Shown piece by piece: positions 1-8,026 of a stretch of DNA of 64,000 bases. Below the pieces are notes generated by a model. That model had not been told where the DNA came from, made no database searches, and worked only from the letters and a program-made list of their open reading frames with translations. Source of the DNA: Vallitalea pronyensis (GTDB lineage: Bacteria > Bacillota > Clostridia > Lachnospirales > Vallitaleaceae); the NCBI RefSeq assembly GCF_018141445.1, contig NZ_CP058649.1, positions 3,615,001-3,679,000 of the forward strand, in the 5' to 3' direction. The first letter of the stretch is position 1, and the number at the start of each line of letters is the position of its first letter. Made by a program: the position numbers and the translations under genes.

Positions 1-133
1 GGTCAATTGATGCAAAGGCATAGTTAATGTGTGTCAGCTTAGTGGCATCAACAGCCTCCATATTCAATTGCTCATGGTCTTCTAGATAACTGATAATGTT
101 AAATTGATTCTCGTTCTTGTCTGTCTTCCTCAT
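1..133 (-). CDS. N-terminus of a GH18 (chitinase-like) protein, cut by window edge
   Basis: Only the first 44 codons are inside the window. About residues 30-44 read DATKLTHINYAFASID, which matches the first beta strand of family 18 glycosyl hydrolases (consensus KLTHINYAFA). These enzymes hydrolyse chitin, peptidoglycan-related or other beta-1,4 glycans. The start at 133 follows AAGGGAG with about 8 nt spacing; an in-frame ATG at 151 has no ribosome binding site. There is no signal peptide before the GH18 strand, so this may be a cytoplasmic or spore-associated GH18 such as a cortex or coat enzyme. That last point is inference. The catalytic DxxDxDxE motif lies outside the window. Confidence 0.6.
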   Translation of the reverse strand, partial: MRKTDKNENQFNIISYLEDHEQLNMEAVDATKLTHINYAFASID

Positions 134-207
134 GTGTATGACTCCCTTCATTTAGATTAATAACTATAGGACTTTCTCGTGTACTGCCAGATTTTCATTG
201 TAAACTA

Positions 208-1494
208 CTACTTGATTGTTTTATGCCATGTGTTCTTTAACGCACTTAAATAAGATAGTGAACCGAAACCGATAATCACATCGTCAGGTTTAGCCAACTC
301 TAAGCTTATTTTTACGGCATTCTCAATGGTATCACCATTGATTACATGGCTACAAAACTGTTTAGCTATAATGGCTCCTTCTTTACTCGAAAGGGCTCTT
401 TGATGATTGGGGGTAACCGTTATGATGGTATCAGCTAGTGGTGCTGTTATTTCCAATATTCTTTTGTAATCTTTATCTTTAAATACTCCAAAAATAAATA
501 GGATATTTTTTTCTGGAAAATACGCTTCAATTGACTGTCTTAAAGCTTGTGCTGCTTGGACATTATGGGCACCATCCAATACAATAAATGGGTTTTCAGA
601 TACAATTTCAAATCGATAAGGCCATCTTGCTTTGGCTAAGCCCTCTTTTATACTCTCTTCATCCATATGAAAGCCTTTGTTTATTAAAACATTAGCCACC
701 TCAATAGCTGTAATAGCATTCTTAATCTGATGTTTGCCTAATAAATGAATACGCATTTCTTTAAAGGCTTTATACGAAAAAACTTGTCCTTTATAAGACG
801 TCTCTAGCAAAGAATAATCGTTAACCTCTGCTATGTGAAGCTTGGCCTTGTTTTCTTGGCACTCAGTTCTAATTACTTCCATAATGGTATCATTTTGTTG
901 ATAAAGAACCACCTCACTATTTGGTTTGATGATACCTGCTTTTTGATAAGCAATCTTCTCAATGCTATCTCCAAGAAAATTGGTATGATCCATGCCTATA
1001 GCCGTTATGACGCAACAGGTTGTTGCTTCCATAACATTTGTGGCATCATACCTGCCACCTAATCCCGTTTCCAATACAATAAAATCGCATTGACTCTCTT
1101 TAAAGCATAAAAAAGCTAATGCTGTTATTACTTCAAATTCTGTAGGGTGTTGTAAGCCATCAGCTAACATATCTTCTATCGCTGATTTTATAAGGTTAAT
1201 GCACGCTACAAGTTCTTTTTTGTCTATTTCATACCCGTTCACCTGAATCATTTCTTGAAAATCCGATATTGCCGGTGACGTATATGTACCTGTTTTATAA
1301 CCTGATTGTATCAAGATAGATGTAATATAAGAGGTTACAGAACCTTTTCCATTGGTACCAGCTATATGAATTACATGTATATTGTCTTGAGGGTTTCCTA
1401 GGTATTCCAGTAGTGCTTTCATTCTATCTAAACCAAGACTAGAGCCATACTGCCCTAAGTCCTTTATATATTTTATGGCCTGTTTATCATTCAT
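208..1494 (-). CDS. folC: Bifunctional folylpolyglutamate/dihydrofolate synthase
   Basis: ATP-dependent addition of glutamate to folates (and possibly of Glu to dihydropteroate) in the cytoplasm, which keeps folate cofactors in the cell. The 428 residues match the family length. The Mur-ligase P-loop HIAGTNGKGS is at 43-52, ETGLGGRYDATN at about 141-152, GMDHTNFLG at about 167 and VLDGAHN near 305. Start 1494 follows GGGGAGG with about 8 nt spacing. It sits 75 bp upstream of the GH18 gene on the same strand and diverges from moaB. No folate genes adjoin it, although glyA (also folate-dependent) is elsewhere in the window. Family assignment is firm; whether it also has FolC dihydrofolate synthase activity cannot be told by eye. 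Confidence 0.93.
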   Translation of the reverse strand: MNDKQAIKYIKDLGQYGSSLGLDRMKALLEYLGNPQDNIHVIHIAGTNGKGSVTSYITSILIQSGYKTGTYTSPAISDFQEMIQVNGYEIDKKELVACINLIKSAIEDMLADGLQHPTEFEVITALAFLCFKESQCDFIVLETGLGGRYDATNVMEATTCCVITAIGMDHTNFLGDSIEKIAYQKAGIIKPNSEVVLYQQNDTIMEVIRTECQENKAKLHIAEVNDYSLLETSYKGQVFSYKAFKEMRIHLLGKHQIKNAITAIEVANVLINKGFHMDEESIKEGLAKARWPYRFEIVSENPFIVLDGAHNVQAAQALRQSIEAYFPEKNILFIFGVFKDKDYKRILEITAPLADTIITVTPNHQRALSSKEGAIIAKQFCSHVINGDTIENAVKISLELAKPDDVIIGFGSLSYLSALKNTWHKTIK

Positions 1495-1736
1495 GCATAT
1501 ATCCTCCCCGCGTCATCATATCTTCTTTATTATAGTTAATCTTGCTATTACTTTCAACAACTTATTCAATGGACAAGAATGAGCTATCTTTCAATGATCA
1601 TTATATTAACTCATCATTATTTTTCTTACATAATATGGTATACTATAAGAAATAGGATGTATAACGAGTTGATGCCCATATTTATCTAAAAAAAGTTGAA
1701 TTCATCCAATAATACCGAGTTAAAGGAGATATTATC

Positions 1737-2234
1737 ATGATTAAAACAGCAGTTATAACCATCAGTGACAAAGGCTCTCGCGGTGAACGAGAAGATGGTA
1801 CAGGTCCTGCGCTTAGGCACTTATTAGAAAAGCATGGCTATCAGATTGACTATTATAAGATGATTCCAGATGAACAAGATTTGATTGAGAAAGAATTAAT
1901 TCATTTATGTGATATGTTTACATTAGACCTGATTATAACCAATGGCGGTACAGGTTTTTCCAAACGGGATGTAACACCAGAAGCTACACGTAACATTATT
2001 GAAAAACATGTGCCTGGCATATCCGAGACCATGCGTATGAAATCACTAGCTATTACACCTAAGGCCATGCTATCTCGAGGCATTTCTGGCATAAGAAAAA
2101 ATACGCTGATTATCAACCTTCCAGGTAGTCCAAAAGCAGCAGTAGAGAATTTGGCATTTGTTATCCCTGCTTTAGAACATGGTATTGACATTTTAAAAGG
2201 TACAGCGTCTGAATGTGCTGTCGAACCAAAATAG
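1737..2234 (+). CDS. moaB: MoaB/Mog-family molybdopterin adenylyltransferase
   Basis: Adenylates molybdopterin before metal insertion in molybdenum (or tungsten) cofactor synthesis. The 165-residue single MoCF-binding domain begins TAVITISDKGSRGEREDGTG and carries the binding motif TNGGTGFSKRDVTPEAT at about 69-85. This length fits MoaB/Mog rather than MoeA. Start 1737 follows AAAGGAGAT with good spacing. It is convergent with modA, only 7 bp between stop codons, so it belongs to the same molybdenum block but has its own promoter. MoaB and MogA cannot be separated from sequence alone here. Confidence 0.9.
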   Translation: MIKTAVITISDKGSRGEREDGTGPALRHLLEKHGYQIDYYKMIPDEQDLIEKELIHLCDMFTLDLIITNGGTGFSKRDVTPEATRNIIEKHVPGISETMRMKSLAITPKAMLSRGISGIRKNTLIINLPGSPKAAVENLAFVIPALEHGIDILKGTASECAVEPK

Positions 2235-2241
2235 TGGCTGA

Positions 2242-3039
2242 CTATTCCTTTTCATCCATGATGAATCCATACTGCTTTAGTATATCTTGACCTTCTTTAG
2301 AGAGTATAAACTGATAGAACCGTTCTGTTTCATCTTTTATGGTGTCTTTTTTTATTATACCTGCATAATAATGACTTAATACATTGTACTGATCTTCAAT
2401 TTCAAAATGCTCAACATTAGCGCGCACAGCATCCGTCATATCTGTCATATAAACAAACCCTGCATCTCCTTCATTAAGGTTGATTTTAGTTACGATTCTT
2501 TTGACATTGGTTTCTTGGGAGACGACATTTTCTAGAACTTTCTCAGAGAAGTCAGGCCCATATTTTTCGTCTAATTTATTCAGGACTTCCAGAGTATACT
2601 TACCGATGGGAACATCTTTATTGCCAATGATAATTTTCAAATCGGGTTGGGTTAAATCCTCTATGGTGTGAATGGTTTGATTATCTTTATGTTTTATCAC
2701 ACACAGCTTGTTCTTGGCAAATGCTTCACCTTCCTGAATAAAACCCTTCTGATTAAGTTCATCATAATACTTAAAATTAGCGGATAAGAATAAGTCCACA
2801 TCTGCACCCTCTTCTACCTGCATTTTTAAGGTATTGGTACCAGCATAATTCAAGTTAATCTTAACATCTGTATGACTTTTAGTATAATGCTTTACCATCT
2901 CATCTATCACTTGCGTAAGGGAGGCTGCTGCGGATACATGAATGTCCGTTGTTTTGTTATGGGTACAACCAGCAGCTGTTATCATTAGGATGATGCTGCC
3001 TAGAATAAACCCCTTAACATACTTCCATGGTATCACCAT
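2242..3039 (-). CDS. modA: Molybdate ABC transporter substrate-binding lipoprotein
   Basis: Captures molybdate (possibly tungstate) outside the membrane for ModB/ModC. A lipoprotein signal with lipobox ITAAGC at about residues 20-25 is followed by the ModA hallmark SAAASLTQVIDEM and, further on, GADVDLFLSAN. 265 residues is normal. ATG 3039 follows AAGGAGG at about 11 nt, and the gene overlaps the 3' end of the MOSC gene by 26 bp, so translation is probably coupled. It is separated from modC/modB by moaA and MOSC within the same minus-strand run, an unusual but coherent order. Oxyanion choice between molybdate and tungstate is not resolved by eye. Confidence 0.9.
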   Translation of the reverse strand: MVIPWKYVKGFILGSIILMITAAGCTHNKTTDIHVSAAASLTQVIDEMVKHYTKSHTDVKINLNYAGTNTLKMQVEEGADVDLFLSANFKYYDELNQKGFIQEGEAFAKNKLCVIKHKDNQTIHTIEDLTQPDLKIIIGNKDVPIGKYTLEVLNKLDEKYGPDFSEKVLENVVSQETNVKRIVTKINLNEGDAGFVYMTDMTDAVRANVEHFEIEDQYNVLSHYYAGIIKKDTIKDETERFYQFILSKEGQDILKQYGFIMDEKE

Positions 3040-3445
3040 TATGGATTATACCTCCTTGCAGAACACGAGCAAATATACCTAATTTTGGCATGATGCATTC
3101 ACCCATCTTTTGATATATCTGGCAGTGATGATGGCACTCTTTTCCGATTTGTGTTACTTCCAGGATAACCTCATTGCATTTTAATTGTGTTCCAATGGGC
3201 AGTTCATTAAGAATAATCCCTTGTACCACTAAGTTCTCTCCAAACGCACCATGATCAATCTCGGCTCCTCTTTCTTTAAATTGCTGGATCTCTTCATAAG
3301 ACAATAGACTTACTTGACGATGCCACTTTCCTGCGTGAGCATCACCCTTAATACCAAAATCCTTGATTAAGTGAATGGTATTCACATTATATTTTTGGGT
3401 ACCTTTTTTCTCACTTATGCATACAGCCATTATTTTACCCTTCAC
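3014..3445 (-). CDS. MOSC domain protein
   Basis: MOSC domains (MOCO sulfurase C-terminal type) bind sulfur and molybdenum cofactor intermediates. This 143-residue stand-alone version shows FGIKGDAHAGKWHRQVSLLS at about 30-49 and the conserved cysteine in GKECHHHC near 102-109, where the MOSC sulfur-carrying Cys lies. The predicted start is GTG 3445. Its GGAGG Shine-Dalgarno lies inside the last two codons of moaA. Between moaA and modA, it is most likely a Moco-processing accessory; its exact reaction is unknown. Confidence 0.87.
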   Translation of the reverse strand: MKGKIMAVCISEKKGTQKYNVNTIHLIKDFGIKGDAHAGKWHRQVSLLSYEEIQQFKERGAEIDHGAFGENLVVQGIILNELPIGTQLKCNEVILEVTQIGKECHHHCQIYQKMGECIMPKLGIFARVLQGGIIHNGDTMEVC

Positions 3446-3447
3446 CC

Positions 3448-4422
3448 TTACCCTCCTATTTGAAACATACTTTTTTTCTCTACATTGCTCGTCAGCTTAT
3501 CATGAAAACCATGATCCTTAGGTTTTTGATCAATTTCATGGGCTATCATGGTCATAAGTTCATCTTCACTTATTCCCTTATCTAAATATGGCTTTAAATG
3601 GATGCCTTGATTATAGTGCAAACATGTTTTTAAAAAACCGCTGGAAGTTAACCGTATACGATTACATGAAAAACAGAACTTATTGCTTATAGCACTAATG
3701 AAACCGATGGCTCCCGAAAAACCTTCCAATGCATAATATTTGGCTGGTCCATTGCCTAACTTTTTATCAATGGGTTGCAACGTGCCAAAATTTTCTTGTA
3801 TCATTGCTTGAATTTCACCACTGGTCACAGGTGTAAACATTGTTCCATGTCCGATTGGCATCAGCTCTATAAAGCGTAGAATGATAGACTTCTTTATAGC
3901 AAATGCTACAATCGGTATAATTTGATTCATGTTTAACTCCCTAATGGGAACAACATTAAGCTTTATAGGTATTGAGGCTTCTATAGCTTTGTTTATACCT
4001 CTCATTACTCTGTCATAAGCATCTACCGTTGTTATTTGATTAAAGTGTTGAGCATTACACGTATCTAAACTAATATTTAAACCATCAATTTTAGCCTCTA
4101 CTAAATCATCTACTATTTGTTCTAAGTAATAACCATTGGTTGTGGCTGTAACACTTTGTATACCATCCATTTCCTTAATTGCTTTAATGAGTGGTATCAC
4201 ACCTTTTCTGGCAAAAGGCTCTCCCCCTGTTATTTTAACTTTCGTTATGCCTACTTTAACAAGAGCCCTGCATATCTTGATGATATCGTCAAAGCTTAAT
4301 AAATCTTCCTGTTGGACATACTTAGCGCCACCAGGAGGCATACAATAGACACATTTGAAATTGCAACGGTCTGTGACGGAGATTCTTATATAATCGATAT
4401 GGCGATTGTATGCATCTAACAT
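3448..4422 (-). CDS. moaA: GTP 3',8-cyclase (radical SAM)
   Basis: First step of molybdopterin synthesis: converts GTP to 3',8-cyclo-GTP using SAM. Radical-SAM cluster ligands C20, C24 and C27 are visible (CxxxCxxC), SAM-binding TGGEP at 65-69, and the second Fe-S cluster ligands C250, C253 and C267. The chain ends in Gly-Gly, the C-terminal tail known to be needed for MoaA activity. 324 residues is the expected length. It is co-directional with MOSC and modA, and 87 bp from modC. All catalytic elements are present, so it should be active. Confidence 0.95.
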   Translation of the reverse strand: MLDAYNRHIDYIRISVTDRCNFKCVYCMPPGGAKYVQQEDLLSFDDIIKICRALVKVGITKVKITGGEPFARKGVIPLIKAIKEMDGIQSVTATTNGYYLEQIVDDLVEAKIDGLNISLDTCNAQHFNQITTVDAYDRVMRGINKAIEASIPIKLNVVPIRELNMNQIIPIVAFAIKKSIILRFIELMPIGHGTMFTPVTSGEIQAMIQENFGTLQPIDKKLGNGPAKYYALEGFSGAIGFISAISNKFCFSCNRIRLTSSGFLKTCLHYNQGIHLKPYLDKGISEDELMTMIAHEIDQKPKDHGFHDKLTSNVEKKSMFQIGG

Positions 4423-4509
4423 GATTAGTCACCTGTACTTTCTATCGTAAACTTACTGCATACTAAGATACATTAGCATGAATGCTTTAATTAAGAGCCA
4501 TTGTATGCA

Positions 4510-5604
4510 TTATAAGGTCTCATTTCTATCTTCAAAGACAATTATTTTCTCCTGGTTAATGCAGACAGTAATCCTATCGTGTAAATAAATCCCATGGGTA
4601 CGCACCACGTAATCCGGTAAATTCATAAAAACATGGTCGGATAAATCATTTACTTTGATAGCTAGAAGAAACCCATTATAGGTTCTTTTTATGTCCATTA
4701 TTTTACCATGAAAAAGGTTCAGCCGTTGATCGGATTCGATTCGATGTTTTTTAACATACAACACATCCATTGACTTAATGCCTAGCTTTATTTCTTTACC
4801 CACGTCAATTTCTTGATTAACATGCAATTGTATACCATGGATATCCACACAGGATACACCATCTATATAGTCTATGACACGACCATCCCATATATTTTTC
4901 ATACCTAAGAATTGAGCTGTCTTTATTTGCTTTGGGGTGTTAAATATCTGGCTTGTGGTTCCTTCTTCCACAATATGTCCCTCATTCATAATGATAACCC
5001 GATCACCTATATCATATCCTTCTTCTAAGTCATGGGTAACAAAAATAATGGGTACCTTTAGGTCTTGTTTTATTTTTATGAGTTGTTCTCTTAAGGCTAT
5101 CCGAAGCGGATTATCAAGGGCGCTAAAAGGTTCGTCAAATAGCAATAAACTTGGTCTGGACATAAGCGCTCGAATAATTGAAACCCTTTGTTGCTGCCCT
5201 CCTGAAAGTTCTCCGGGTCTTTTATCTACATCCTCATTTAATTGGAATATGGTTAAAAGTCTTTCTAATTCATCCCTATAAGCCCTGCTTTTTCTATTTT
5301 TTACACCGTAAATAAGATTCTCAAAAATGGTTAAATGAGGAAATAGATTACTTTTTTGCTGGATATAGCCAATGTTTCTCTGATGTATAGGTACATGGGT
5401 ATTGGTTTTGGTATCCACAAGTAAGGTATTATCTTGTTTTACAGACCCTTCGTCCAGATGAACAACACCGGTAATTACATTCAATAAGGTAGACTTTCCA
5501 CAGCCTGACGGACCTAGAATGACCAGTGTTTCATCATCTGCAACAGAAAAAGATACATGGAGTGCAAATGCTTGATAAGTTTTTTTTAACTGAAATGTAT
5601 ACAT
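4510..5604 (-). CDS. modC: Molybdate ABC transporter ATP-binding protein
   Basis: Energises molybdate import at the inner face of the membrane. Walker A GPSGCGKST at 31-39, signature LSGGQQQR at 133-140 and Walker B LLLFDEP at 153-159 are intact. The last ~70 residues look like a TOBE/Mop-type domain, which can bind oxyanion and inhibit transport. It starts 3 bp after modB, so the pair is cotranslated. Family assignment is strong, and context with ModA, ModB and Moa proteins fixes the substrate as molybdate or tungstate. Confidence 0.92.
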   Translation of the reverse strand: MYTFQLKKTYQAFALHVSFSVADDETLVILGPSGCGKSTLLNVITGVVHLDEGSVKQDNTLLVDTKTNTHVPIHQRNIGYIQQKSNLFPHLTIFENLIYGVKNRKSRAYRDELERLLTIFQLNEDVDKRPGELSGGQQQRVSIIRALMSRPSLLLFDEPFSALDNPLRIALREQLIKIKQDLKVPIIFVTHDLEEGYDIGDRVIIMNEGHIVEEGTTSQIFNTPKQIKTAQFLGMKNIWDGRVIDYIDGVSCVDIHGIQLHVNQEIDVGKEIKLGIKSMDVLYVKKHRIESDQRLNLFHGKIMDIKRTYNGFLLAIKVNDLSDHVFMNLPDYVVRTHGIYLHDRITVCINQEKIIVFEDRNETL

Positions 5605-5606
5605 GT

Positions 5607-6368
5607 TTATCGCCTTTTTCGGGTTATTATAATAATGAACAATGATAGAAGAATCATCATAAGGGATAAAAATAAGGCTACTTGAATATCGGATTCCATA
5701 GCCGTGTAAATGGCTAGAGGTAATGTTTGGGTGACACCTTTTATATTACCAGCAAACATAATAGTGGCTCCAAATTCACCAATACCACGAGCCCATGCCA
5801 TGATAAGTCCTGTACCTATGCTCCCCTTTGCTAAAGGATAGGTAATTTTATAAAAAACTTTCAAAGGTGAATCCCCTAAGGTTAAGGCTGTTACTTCAAG
5901 CCCTTTATCCACCTTCAAAAACCCTTCTGAAACCGTATTAATAAATATGGGTAAGCCTACAAAGATGTAGATCATGATAACAGCTGTTTTTGAGAAAGTC
6001 ATATTAATCCCTATTGATGCAAGCAAACGGCCTATAACACCATTTCTACCAAAAGTCATCAATAGCATAAGACCCGTTACAGCAGGCGGCAAAACAAGGG
6101 GAATACTGATGAGCATATCCATATAGCGTTTAAATGGAAACGTATATCTTGCCATCACATAAGCTGTTGGTAAGCCTAGTATAAAAATGATAATGAGAGC
6201 TATAAAACTGCACCATGCACTTACACCAATAGCAGATAGTATAAAATCCCATTCCATGTTTCTAAAAAGACGTATAAAATCAAGCTTCACAAATGCTAAC
6301 ATGGGTATAAAAATCAAGCACACAGCTACTAAATAGGATATAATCAGTAATCCTTTTCGTCTATTCAT
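5607..6368 (-). CDS. modB: Molybdate ABC transporter permease
   Basis: Transmembrane channel subunit of the molybdate importer. The 253 residues contain about six hydrophobic segments and the typical binding-protein-dependent EAA loop near TALTLGDSPLKVFYKITYPL and GRGIGEFGATIMFAG-like residues (here ARGIGEFGATIMFAG). It overlaps moaC by 8 bp and abuts modC by 3 bp, indicating tight coupling. The ribosome binding site is weak, in keeping with coupling to moaC translation. Confidence 0.92.
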   Translation of the reverse strand: MNRRKGLLIISYLVAVCLIFIPMLAFVKLDFIRLFRNMEWDFILSAIGVSAWCSFIALIIIFILGLPTAYVMARYTFPFKRYMDMLISIPLVLPPAVTGLMLLMTFGRNGVIGRLLASIGINMTFSKTAVIMIYIFVGLPIFINTVSEGFLKVDKGLEVTALTLGDSPLKVFYKITYPLAKGSIGTGLIMAWARGIGEFGATIMFAGNIKGVTQTLPLAIYTAMESDIQVALFLSLMMILLSLFIIIITRKRR

Positions 6369-6840
6369 GTATCAAATCGCCACTTTTCCCACCACTTTTT
6401 TTTATGAGACGAACATGATTAATGGTCATCTTTTTATCCATACTCTTACACATATCATAAATCGTGAGAAGAGCCACATTAACACCTGTTAATGCTTCCA
6501 TCTCAACCCCTGTCTTACCATCAACCCTCACTTCACACTCTGCTGTCACCTTACCGTCTTGTTCGTGAACAACGAAATCTATTCTTGATTTTGTAATGAG
6601 TAAAGGATGACACATGGGAATTAGGCTGCTGGTCTTTTTCGTTGCCATGATACCTGCAACCCTTGCTACGGTCAGCACATCACCTTTTTTGGCGGTTTTT
6701 TTCTGTATGGCATGAATGACCTGAGCATTCACATAAATATCCCCTCTTGCAATCGCTATTCGATGAGAAATGGCTTTATCACTTACATTCACCATCACAG
6801 CATTACCATTATTATCAAAATGCGTTAATCCTTTTGTCAT
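6361..6840 (-). CDS. moaC: Cyclic pyranopterin monophosphate synthase
   Basis: Converts 3',8-cyclo-GTP to cyclic pyranopterin monophosphate, the partner step of MoaA. The 159 residues show the MoaC signatures MCHPLLITKSRIDF (about 79) and KTGVEMEALTGVNVALLTIYDMCKS (about 109-133, quoted in part: KTGVEMEALTGV). Start 6840 follows AAGGAG. It lies directly upstream of modB with overlapping ends and 33 bp downstream of the moeA-like gene, so synthesis and uptake genes are interleaved in one transcript. Confidence 0.94.
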   Translation of the reverse strand: MTKGLTHFDNNGNAVMVNVSDKAISHRIAIARGDIYVNAQVIHAIQKKTAKKGDVLTVARVAGIMATKKTSSLIPMCHPLLITKSRIDFVVHEQDGKVTAECEVRVDGKTGVEMEALTGVNVALLTIYDMCKSMDKKMTINHVRLIKKSGGKSGDLIHE

Positions 6841-6873
6841 GGCTATTCTCCTTCCATTAAGAACATGGCTGGC

Positions 6874-7899
6874 TTATATACTGCCCTTCCCAAAACTACA
6901 GTTAGGATAGACACAGGTGTCACATGTTAGACATAAGCCTCCGTGCCCTAATCCTACTAGATATTGCTTCGTAATCATATCACCTGCTAGTACTCTTGGA
7001 AGGACAAGATCAAAGATGGTTGTTTTTGCATACATGACGCAACCTGGCAATCCAATAATCGGTATCTGGTTATAATAACTCATTAAAAACATGGCTCCTG
7101 GTAACACAGGCGCACCATAACTGATGATATCTGCACCTGTCTGTTTAATGGCTGCTGGTGTCCGATCATCAGGGTCCACACTCATGCCACCAGTGGTTAA
7201 GACCATATCTACACCTTGCTCAATAAACGACATAATGGCGTCTGTGATGTTTTTTTTATCATCATCCACAATAACTTGTTCAACATCCGTTATACCATAT
7301 TGACTTAGTTTTTCCTTAAGCACTGGACCGAATGCATCTTTTATGCGTTTATAGTAGACTTCATTACCAGTGGTCACAATGCCTACTTTCATTTTCTTAT
7401 AAGGGTTTAATGCCATAAGAGGCGTACCATTGGCTATGGCCACAGCTTCGTTTAATTGATCTTCTTTTATGACAAGAGGAATAACCCTTGTGGCTGCAAC
7501 TTTATCCCCTTTTTTCACTGGAAAATAAGTATGCCTGGAAGCAATAATGATGTTACCCAGCTCGTTAATTTTATTTAAACGTTCCACGTCGACTTTGAAT
7601 AAACCATCGCATTCAGCTATTATTGTTATTTTTCCTTCTTTAACTTCCGAGGGAGTCAGATACTCATTGGCACATATCTTATATAAAATCTCAGCCGCTT
7701 CATTTTCATGAAGATAGCCTTCCTTTTTCTCCCATACAAACAGATGGTCTTTTCCTATGGCTAACAATTCAGGGATGTCTTCTTTGGTGACAACATGTCC
7801 TTTTTTAAAAGCCACTCCTTTTACTTCTCCTCGAACAATCTTCGTTATATCATGACATAACACATGTCCCACGGCATTAATGGTTTTAATTGTTTTCAT
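6874..7899 (-). CDS. MoeA/CinA-like molybdopterin-binding protein with C-terminal Cys cluster
   Basis: Contains a MoCF-binding domain (TTGGMSVDPDDRTP near residue 220) typical of proteins that hold molybdopterin-AMP during metal insertion. The N-terminal part resembles a shortened MoeA-like region. The C-terminus carries C-x2-C-x2-C-x4-C, a possible metal or Fe-S site seen in clostridial versions of this protein. I place the start at 7899, where GGAGGT sits 5 nt upstream. An in-frame ATG at 7956 would add 19 residues but has no ribosome binding site and overlaps an inverted repeat. It is the first gene of the molybdenum transcript; a metal-insertion role is inferred. Confidence 0.85.
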   Translation of the reverse strand: MKTIKTINAVGHVLCHDITKIVRGEVKGVAFKKGHVVTKEDIPELLAIGKDHLFVWEKKEGYLHENEAAEILYKICANEYLTPSEVKEGKITIIAECDGLFKVDVERLNKINELGNIIIASRHTYFPVKKGDKVAATRVIPLVIKEDQLNEAVAIANGTPLMALNPYKKMKVGIVTTGNEVYYKRIKDAFGPVLKEKLSQYGITDVEQVIVDDDKKNITDAIMSFIEQGVDMVLTTGGMSVDPDDRTPAAIKQTGADIISYGAPVLPGAMFLMSYYNQIPIIGLPGCVMYAKTTIFDLVLPRVLAGDMITKQYLVGLGHGGLCLTCDTCVYPNCSFGKGSI

Positions 7900-7940
7900 A
7901 GGGACCTCCATTTCTATATAAACATAACACAAGGCACTAA

Positions 7941-7963
7941 AATATAGACTCTTCATCTATATT
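7941..7963. promoter_or_regulatory. Inverted repeat upstream of the molybdenum operon
   Basis: AATATAGA and TCTATATT form a perfect 8-bp inverted repeat with a 7-bp spacer, 42 bp upstream of the start chosen for the first Mo gene. It has the two-arm layout of a dimeric repressor site. ModE sites are also AT-rich inverted repeats, but no ModE gene is in the window, so the regulator is unknown. Confidence 0.4.
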
Positions 7964-8026
7964 AACAAATATTTGCTATAAACACTAGATTTTTTTATCA
8001 ATATGACCAAATTTATAGGTCATCCC

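Noticed and set aside
7900-8026. Moco riboswitch upstream of the molybdenum operon
   Set aside because: The gap is about 127 bp and no conserved Moco-RNA stems were recognised.
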